Shown here: positions 1-3,832 of the stretch, piece by piece | Layout of the letters: every line of letters starts with the position of its first letter | How positions within the stretch are numbered: position 1 is the first letter of the stretch | Source: UBA2653 sp964572685 | GTDB lineage: Bacteria; Pseudomonadota; Gammaproteobacteria; Legionellales; Legionellaceae | Direction of reading: 5' to 3' | NCBI GenBank assembly: GCA_964572685.1 | Contig: CAZNFJ010000072.1 | Coordinates: forward strand, 1 to 5,119 | Length of the DNA: 5,119 nt | The notes under the pieces: model-generated | The model's database searches: none | Seen by the model: the letters and a program-made list of their open reading frames with translations, nothing else | Told to the model about the DNA's origin: nothing | Program-made: the position numbers and the translations under genes

Positions 1-40
1 TAACATCTTAGGTTCTTATCCTTGTGACCCAACAAGTATT

Positions 41-84
41 AAGCGCAACTGTTTGTTAATCAAGCAGTTGCGCTTTTTCTTTTT
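41..84 (+). terminator. Rho-independent terminator of a plus-strand gene left of the window
   Basis: AAGCGCAACTG (41-51) pairs perfectly with CAGTTGCGCTT (65-75) across a 13-nt loop in which TTG/CAA can pair further. The right arm runs into a T-rich tract (74-84, broken by one C). The T-tract lies only on the plus-strand side, so the terminator serves a transcript entering from the left, whose gene is not visible here. A smaller hairpin, CTTGT (21-25) with ACAAG (32-36), lies just upstream. Because it faces the minus-strand genes, it marks the boundary between two converging transcription units. Confidence 0.8.
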
Positions 85-90
85 AGGCGT

Positions 91-112
91 TGGGTAGTTT
101 GTGGGTAGTTTG
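91..112. repeat. Perfect 11-bp tandem repeat, two copies
   Basis: TGGGTAGTTTG occurs at 91-101 and again at 102-112 with no gap. A degenerate third copy, GGCGGTTTG, follows at 113-121. The repeat lies in non-coding DNA between the plus-strand terminator and the broken helix-turn-helix frame. Its role is unknown. It could be a small operator, part of a recombination site or simple slippage. Confidence 0.6.
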
Positions 113-152
113 GGCGGTTTGATAGCCCCGAAAAGGCGTTTTTTATTTCAGT

Positions 153-389
153 TCACCCGAACGGCTGCCCGTCCCCCGGCAACTTGAAAAAATCCTCTGG
201 CATCTTGGCTGCAATGTGAAATGCAATTTTCGCCACAACGTCCCCCGGCACGACGGGCATTTCCAAATTCTCGTTTATCAGTTAAACGAGAAACTGATCT
301 TTGGGAATGCCCGTCAATTCCGCTACTTCGTCAAGTTGGTAGAGGCGCATTCGTAGATAGTCCCTAATAAAAATACCTTGGTGCTGCAT
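153..389 (-). pseudogene. Small helix-turn-helix-like protein broken by an in-frame TAA
   Basis: Reading from the ATG at 389 gives 35 codons, then TAA at 282-284, then 42 more in-frame codons to a TGA at 153-155. The two halves read as one coherent protein of about 78 residues. The first half has a short-HTH look (RLYQLDEVAELTGIPKDQF, residues 15-33). The second continues as such proteins usually do (VVAKIAFHIAAKMPEDFF, residues 51-68). In this fold the interrupted position often carries an aromatic residue, so a Tyr TAT/TAC to TAA change is the simplest explanation. The second half also has an in-frame ATG at 260 and could be a separate 35-residue frame. No clear ribosome binding site is seen. 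The frame is open up to the stop of the exported protein gene 48 bp upstream. The HTH assignment rests on pattern recognition only; a sequencing error or stop-codon readthrough is also possible. Confidence 0.55.
268..298. repeat. Perfect inverted repeats overlapping the in-frame TAA
   Basis: TTCTCGTTTA (268-277) and TAAACGAGAA (283-292) form a perfect 10-bp inverted repeat with a 5-nt loop. A competing pair, ATCAGTT (277-283) and AACTGAT (292-298), overlaps it, so two mutually exclusive hairpins are possible. The TAA that breaks the small HTH frame (282-284) sits at the junction of the loop and the right arm. No T-tract follows on either strand, so this is not an ordinary terminator. Confidence 0.7.
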
Positions 390-437
390 TGGGCTACTTT
401 GTTTTTTCCATTTTGCACTTGTTAGCCAACTCACTGC

Positions 438-791
438 CTAACGCTTCCGCCGTTTGAAAACGAAAAAGACTTGTTCTTTCAAGGTAAAATCAACCTTGGC
501 GTACGAAGATACCATTTCCCATCCTTCTTGCCCAAGCAGGTTAAAACCTGCGGCAGGCGAATTAATTTGGGCGTTTCTGGTTGAATCTCTTAGCACATCT
601 TGTTTGCCCGCATCGTCCAGTGCCTTGTCCATTTTTTGATCGCTAAATGCCTTTGTACCATAATCAACGTAGAAAATACATTTTGAGTTGACACCTCCTT
701 CCTGGTATCTGGCAACACAATATTCCCAACTTTCTGATTGGGAATGAGCAAAGAAGGACAGAAAAAGGAGCGGGATAAATAGGTGTTTCAT
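438..791 (-). CDS. Small exported DUF4177-like protein
   Basis: The protein has 117 residues and starts at the ATG at 791, chosen because it begins a textbook signal peptide: Lys at position 2, a hydrophobic stretch over residues 4-14, and a likely cut after A-H-S (15-17) just before Gln18. Longer in-frame starts would add a non-conserved stretch and bury the signal peptide. The mature part follows the DUF4177 pattern: a WEY strand near residue 22, then LLGQEGWEMVSS (85-96) and a closing FFVFKRRK strand (109-116). The stretch between WEY and the GWE motif is longer than usual and contains Cys38; Cys25 follows WEY. DUF4177 has no established biochemical role. The protein is expected in the periplasm or outside the cell. 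The gene is separated by 269 bp from the operon upstream, so it probably has its own promoter, which I could not place. It may be cargo rather than part of the replication module. Confidence 0.75.
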   Translation of the reverse strand: MKHLFIPLLFLSFFAHSQSESWEYCVARYQEGGVNSKCIFYVDYGTKAFSDQKMDKALDDAGKQDVLRDSTRNAQINSPAAGFNLLGQEGWEMVSSYAKVDFTLKEQVFFVFKRRKR

Positions 792-934
792 AATGTGAAT
801 TTTTAGTTGGTGAACAACAAAGGAAAGAAAAAAACATAAAACATTTGGATGGGAGAAATATTGGTACAAACCCGCAAAGACTTGCCTCATCACCGTTATC
901 AATACAACGATTGTAGGTAATTTGTAGAGAAAGC

Positions 935-952
935 AAGTTGTCGAAGTTGCCG
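935..952. repeat. Near-perfect 9-bp tandem repeat
   Basis: AAGTTGTCG (935-943) is followed directly by AAGTTGCCG (944-952), with one mismatch. It lies upstream of the exported protein gene, on its promoter side, so a small operator is possible. Chance is also plausible at this length. Confidence 0.4.
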
Positions 953-1010
953 AACCTAACAGAAAAGGGAAATTGGAGATATTGGAAAATGCTATAAAAA
1001 AGGAGCGTTC

Positions 1011-1028
1011 ATCTTTCCGATCTTTCCG
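1011..1028. repeat. Perfect 9-bp tandem repeat
   Basis: ATCTTTCCG occurs at 1011-1019 and again at 1020-1028. On the minus strand it reads as two CGGAAAGAT units immediately after the terminator of the primase operon. Its role is unknown. Confidence 0.5.
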
Positions 1029-1033
1029 AACCT

Positions 1034-1059
1034 TATATAAAAAAGGGCTTTAACTGCCC
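1034..1059 (-). terminator. Likely terminator of the primase operon
   Basis: On the minus strand, GGGC (1059-1056), a 7-nt loop and GCCC (1048-1045) are followed by six T (1044-1039) and then ATATAA. The hairpin begins one base after the TGA of the last operon gene. The stem is only 4 bp but GC-only. Position and T-tract make it a reasonable rho-independent terminator, although a weak one. Confidence 0.5.
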
Positions 1060-1060
1060 C

Positions 1061-1642
1061 TCACTTCCTCAGCCGCTGCTGCAAACTCCAAACATTTAAC
1101 GCCTTATCAGAGCGGGTTTCTTTATTCAGCAATCGCCTCGCTGTCCGCGTAGGCTTGCCTCGGTAGAGTTTTTTTCCGTAGGGTTTCAACAACTTTCCGT
1201 AGAGTTCGGCAATAGCGTCTTCGTAATCGAAGGCGCGGCCAATAGTTTGGAAATAGCCCGTGCAAGTCTGGCATTTGTAAATTACTCCTTTCGGTAATGC
1301 CTTGCGGCTCACAAAATGGCCGTCCTGCAAGTACAGCACCCTGCAAGGGTTTCCAGTCACGGGGCAAACAAATATCCAGTAGCCCCCGGTGTGGCCGGGC
1401 AGGTTGCTTTTTAGGCGGCGAAGGTTAATTCTATCAGTTACCGTTTCCCCCGTGTAGGTAAGGTTGTATTGCAAAACCACTGCCGAAACACCTCCTGAGA
1501 TACGGGTGTAAATGCGAATAGATGCAACAACTTCCCCGCTTTGTGTCCATTCCAGGCTACCCAAAAAGCCGTCGCACAACATCCCCAAACGTTTCAGGTC
1601 GTGAATGGAAAAACTGCGGTAATCTTCGATTGTGGTAGCCAT
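1061..1642 (-). CDS. Uncharacterised protein with a possible zinc site (CX6C...CX2C)
   Basis: The protein has 193 residues and starts at the ATG at 1642. I cannot assign a function. The N-terminal 80 residues look like a beta-rich domain (EVVASIRIYTR and SAVVLQYNLTY strands). The middle has CPVTGNPC (Cys93, Cys100), then RVLYLQDGHFVSRKAL, then KCQTC (Cys124, Cys127). This resembles small zinc-ribbon-like proteins of phages and integrative elements that carry a C-P-x-x-G-x-x-C-R-x-L-Y-L signature, but I recall that signature from memory and have not searched for it. The C-terminal 60 residues are strongly basic (KKLYRGKPTRTARR), which suggests nucleic-acid binding. It is the last gene of the primase operon, 43 bp after the 188-residue gene, with a terminator right behind it. 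No usable Shine-Dalgarno sequence is present; the upstream stretch is A-rich (GAAAAAAAATTTCA before the ATG). Confidence 0.8.
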   Translation of the reverse strand: MATTIEDYRSFSIHDLKRLGMLCDGFLGSLEWTQSGEVVASIRIYTRISGGVSAVVLQYNLTYTGETVTDRINLRRLKSNLPGHTGGYWIFVCPVTGNPCRVLYLQDGHFVSRKALPKGVIYKCQTCTGYFQTIGRAFDYEDAIAELYGKLLKPYGKKLYRGKPTRTARRLLNKETRSDKALNVWSLQQRLRK

Positions 1643-1685
1643 TGAAATTTTTTTTCAAACCTCACTAAATCGGTAGAGAAGACTT

Positions 1686-2252
1686 TTACCAGTCGCGTGG
1701 CTCTCCCTTGGTAGCTGATATGGCCTCCACTTTGGGCAGCACAAAAGGCATGATTTTACAAAGGAAATTCAGGCGGTCTTTGTTTTCCAAAGTGGCCAGG
1801 ACTTCAGGCAAACGCCCAATTTCTTCACTGAATACCTCTTTAAGTCTTGCTCTCATATCTCCCACGATGGGCGCGGATATTCGCTCTAATCGGGCAATAT
1901 AGGCGCGGAGCGGCTGGATTATCCCGGTCAATGTTACCCCTTCGCTTTCAGGGTCGGCTTCATCGGCCCCAAACACAGTATTTGAGAAATAGTATTTCAC
2001 TCGTTGGGCGATAAACAGTTTTTGCGCATCGGTCATTCCTTCGGTGTGTTGCTCAAAAACGGGAATAACCTTGGCGGGTTGTTCGGCAACCTGTATCAAA
2101 GCTGTGCGTAGGTTGGAGAAGGTTTGCAAGGGTTGTACCGGGTCGCTGAAGGTTTCATCTTCAATGGCTGCGAGGTACACGACTTTATCTTGTTCGCCGT
2201 CGTAGGTATCGGCAAAGTCTGTGATGGGGGGCGGGGTGGGATTCTTTTTCAT
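1686..2252 (-). CDS. Uncharacterised acidic operon protein
   Basis: The protein has 188 residues and starts at the ATG at 2252. Its ATG overlaps the TGA of the primase gene in an ATGA junction, so the two are very probably translationally coupled. The N-terminus is proline-rich (NPTPPPITDF) and probably disordered. The rest is predicted mostly helical: an acidic stretch around residues 92-105, a helix with RLERISAPIVGDMRARLKEV near 121-140, and a C-terminal block, NKDRLNFLCKIMPFVLPKVE (157-176). That C-terminal block looks like a short motif seen in other Bacteroidota accessory proteins, where a K-D-R-L-x-x-x-x-K-x-x-P-[FY]-x-L-P-K pattern precedes the end, but I cannot name the family. There is no signal peptide or membrane segment. 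The coupling suggests it acts with the primase, perhaps as an accessory or structural partner. Confidence 0.8.
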   Translation of the reverse strand: MKKNPTPPPITDFADTYDGEQDKVVYLAAIEDETFSDPVQPLQTFSNLRTALIQVAEQPAKVIPVFEQHTEGMTDAQKLFIAQRVKYYFSNTVFGADEADPESEGVTLTGIIQPLRAYIARLERISAPIVGDMRARLKEVFSEEIGRLPEVLATLENKDRLNFLCKIMPFVLPKVEAISATKGEPRDW

Positions 2253-3586
2253 ATTGTTGCGCGTTTTTGCTGTTCGTTAATACGGCGGGTAATGTATTCG
2301 GGCGCAGCCATGCGCTCAATTCCAAAGGCTTTTGGATACCATCGGCGGGCGCGTTCGTGTCGCTGTGCGGATTCTTTTTCCCATTGCTCCCAGGGCTTTT
2401 CGGCCTCTGTTTTGTTGAACTTCAAACCAAACCGTACCATCAACTCTGTCGTGTCGGGCTGTGCCTGTATTACACGGGCAAGGCTTTCCCGTTGTGGTGG
2501 CTCCAGGTCTTTGTCCCATGCTGCCGGGTATCCATCGGCGTTTAACAGGACTTCGATAGGCTGCCCCGTTTCGCGATCTGTGAGACGTTCGCGGCGGTAG
2601 CCGTGTGGCAAGCCGTTAGATGTGGGCGGGGCGGCTGTGGGCGGCTGTGGGGCGTTGTCGGGCTGCCTTGCTGGTTGGTACTTAAAGCCCCGCTCATTCG
2701 CCATGTTAACGAGCGTTCCCGCCGTTGTGACATTGCCCCCGTCCCTTTTGATATTGCGCCAAAGGCCGTCAAAGTTTCGGGCTGTATTCGATTGGGCAAA
2801 CGTGGTGCAAGCGTGTAGAATATCCAAAGCAATGCCCTTGCCCGCTTCGCTCCATTCGTGTTTGCAAGCAAAAGCGATGCGCATAAAATTGGCGTAGGTA
2901 GATTCCAGGGGAACGCGGTTTTGAATGAGGTATTCTACGGCTTGCTGTGCCAGGTCTTGCGGGCGTTCGCTGTGCCAGCGTTGGCCGCTTTGTCGGGGCG
3001 TATATGCGGGCTGTGGAAAAATTGTCTTGGTGTAGGTGGTCGCGTTTTGGTTTATTTTGTGGCTTGGGTCGTAATTCCAAAAACGTAGGTGGGCGACATT
3101 TGAGCAAGCAGAATCTATCACAATTCCCCACCCTGCGAAGTCTGCCTTTAGTGCTTCAAAATGCTCCTTGTGGTGTTCGGGTTTTTCAATCGGCACAACT
3201 CCCCAAACGCCTTTCCCAGAAACAGACAAAGCGCAGTAGGCAACCTCTTTTAACTTAAAAATTTCGTCCCTTAAATCGGGCGCGGTTTGAGCGTTTAACC
3301 AGGTGTTTTTTTCCCCGTCAACGTCGAATGCCATTAGGCCGGAATGCTGCAAAAGCCCTGCTTCGCTTCGGTCGCCAAACAGCCCCGAGGGATTAAAGCA
3401 AGCGTCTTGTTTTTTCAATTTGGAGCGTTCGGTTTTGTCTTCTGTCGCCCGTATTTTTTCAAGTAGCGGCCCGTATTTTGTGGCAAGTTTTGCCGACGTA
3501 ACGATCTGCAAAAACGTCCCGGTTTTGGGTGCTTTGGTATCGCTGAAATGCTCGTAAAAACTTATAGGTGCGTCTAAAATATTCAT
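2249..3586 (-). CDS. BT4734/BF3469-type primase-like protein with PriCT-2 domain
   Basis: The protein has 445 residues and starts at the ATG at 3586. Residues 1-185 match the BT4734-like N-terminal domain (also called VirE N-terminal), common on Bacteroidota mobile elements and related to archaeo-eukaryotic primases. Likely active-site motifs are LMAFDVDG with Asp88 and Asp90, SVSGKGVWGVVPI (121-133), and VIDSACSNVAHLRFWNYDP (156-174) with Asp158, His166 and Arg168. Residues 213-300 (AVEYLIQNRV through GTLVNMANERGF) fit a primase C-terminal PriCT-2 domain. A Pro-rich linker (305-325) follows, then a charged tail (330-445) with WEQWEKES and RRWYPKAF that I do not recognise. In many relatives the primase and DUF3987 ATPase parts are fused or directly adjacent; here they are separate genes with a 246-bp repeat-filled gap. 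No Shine-Dalgarno sequence is visible, and the start lies 2 bp from a CGTTCCA half-site. It probably primes or repairs element DNA in the cytoplasm. Confidence 0.85.
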   Translation of the reverse strand: MNILDAPISFYEHFSDTKAPKTGTFLQIVTSAKLATKYGPLLEKIRATEDKTERSKLKKQDACFNPSGLFGDRSEAGLLQHSGLMAFDVDGEKNTWLNAQTAPDLRDEIFKLKEVAYCALSVSGKGVWGVVPIEKPEHHKEHFEALKADFAGWGIVIDSACSNVAHLRFWNYDPSHKINQNATTYTKTIFPQPAYTPRQSGQRWHSERPQDLAQQAVEYLIQNRVPLESTYANFMRIAFACKHEWSEAGKGIALDILHACTTFAQSNTARNFDGLWRNIKRDGGNVTTAGTLVNMANERGFKYQPARQPDNAPQPPTAAPPTSNGLPHGYRRERLTDRETGQPIEVLLNADGYPAAWDKDLEPPQRESLARVIQAQPDTTELMVRFGLKFNKTEAEKPWEQWEKESAQRHERARRWYPKAFGIERMAAPEYITRRINEQQKRATI

Positions 3587-3607
3587 AGCGTTCCAAATTA
3601 AAGCAGG

Positions 3608-3630
3608 TGGAACGTTCCAAAAATGGAACG
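3608..3630. repeat. Dyad copy 1 with overlapping half-site
   Basis: The 18-bp dyad CGTTCCAAAAATGGAACG is at 3613-3630, with arms of 7 bp around AAAA. An extra TGGAACG at 3608-3614 shares two bases with the left arm, which makes a perfect 12-bp palindrome TGGAACGTTCCA (3608-3619). This is the copy closest to the primase start. Confidence 0.9.
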
Positions 3631-3673
3631 CCGTTTAACTTACTGTTTATCAATTAGTTAAGTGCGTTTTTGG

Positions 3674-3700
3674 CGTTCCACTCGTTCCAAAAATGGAACG
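3674..3700. repeat. Dyad copy 2 with extra half-site on its left
   Basis: The 18-bp dyad is at 3683-3700. It is preceded by a half-site CGTTCCA (3674-3680) and the dinucleotide CT. The half-sites are spaced 9 bp start to start. It is the mirror image of copy 3. Confidence 0.9.
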
Positions 3701-3725
3701 GCAAAGGGTGTTCTTTGTGTTTCGG

Positions 3726-3752
3726 CGTTCCAAAAATGGAACGAGTGGAACG
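3726..3752. repeat. Dyad copy 3 with extra half-site on its right
   Basis: The 18-bp dyad is at 3726-3743, followed by AG and a half-site TGGAACG (3746-3752). This is the reverse complement of copy 2 apart from the AAAA spacer strand. The 25 bp between copies 2 and 3 contain their own small hairpin, CAAAG (3702-3706) with CTTTG (3713-3717). Confidence 0.9.
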
Positions 3753-3790
3753 AGTAAATACGGGTTTAAGTAATTCATTTTCAATTAGTT

Positions 3791-3820
3791 GTGCGGCGTT
3801 CCAAAAATGGAACGTTGCAC
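3791..3820. repeat. Dyad copy 4 in an extended stem-loop
   Basis: The 18-bp dyad is at 3797-3814. Its stem is lengthened by GTGC (3791-3794) and GCAC (3817-3820). The two bases between are GG and TT, which could form wobble pairs in plus-strand RNA and mismatch in minus-strand RNA. It starts 12 nt after the DUF3987 stop. There is no T-tract after it on the minus strand, so it is not a standard terminator, though it could stabilise the 3' end of the ATPase message. Confidence 0.85.
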
Positions 3821-3832
3821 TTGGTTGTTTTT

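Larger units (their letters stand above)
792..1060. other. Non-coding gap with short tandem repeats
   Basis: I find no convincing gene in this stretch; the frames that cross it are low-complexity or lack a plausible start. It contains the likely terminator of the upstream minus-strand operon at its right end, two 9-bp tandem repeats (935-952 and 1011-1028), and a small inverted repeat TACAA-cga-TTGTA (903-915). The promoter of the exported protein gene should lie here. The nearest match to a Bacteroidota -7 box (TAnnTTTG) is TATGTTTT on the minus strand at 831-838. No TTTG lies at the expected distance from it, so I do not call it. Confidence 0.5.
3650..3795. repeat. Direct repeat TCAATTAGTT(AA)GTGCG, two copies 131 bp apart
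   Basis: TCAATTAGTTAAGTGCG (3650-3666) and TCAATTAGTTGTGCG (3781-3795) match except for a 2-base AA insertion. Both are preceded by a GTTTAA element (3633 and 3764) and followed by GCGTTCCA. This suggests that the dyad region grew by duplication of a unit of about 130 bp that has since diverged. Confidence 0.65.
3587..3832. promoter_or_regulatory. Dyad-rich intergenic region, candidate operator cluster or origin
   Basis: This 246-bp gap lies between the DUF3987 stop and the primase start and has no convincing gene. It contains twelve occurrences of the 7-bp half-site CGTTCCA/TGGAACG. Four pairs form the exact 18-bp dyad CGTTCCAAAAATGGAACG, listed separately. Other half-sites are at 3589-3595, 3608-3614, 3674-3680 and 3746-3752. 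I found no further CGTTCCA in the neighbouring genes, only near misses such as CGTTCCT at 3981 and 5040, so the clustering is specific. The half-site nearest the primase start ends within 10 bp of it. A weak Bacteroidota-like promoter, TTTG (3618-3621) and TTAATTTG (3594-3601) on the minus strand with 16 bp between, overlaps the first dyad. A bound protein would block it. The alternative reading is an iteron-type origin. Confidence 0.65.

Noticed and set aside
6..40. tRNA 3' end with a T-loop (GGTTCTTATCC)
   Set aside because: The loop lacks the invariant A58, the stem pairs only 3 bp, and no CCA or acceptor pairing is visible.
124..144. Second plus-strand terminator (GCC...GGC followed by T run)
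   Set aside because: The stem is only 3 bp and would be redundant after the strong terminator at 41-84.
792..902. N-terminal extension of the exported protein to a start at 902
   Set aside because: It would need a rare ATT start and would place the signal peptide internally. The ATG at 791 gives a proper signal peptide.
3587..3832. CRISPR array
   Set aside because: The repeats are short palindromes with irregular spacing (70, 43, 71 bp) and mixed extra half-sites, and there are no cas genes nearby.
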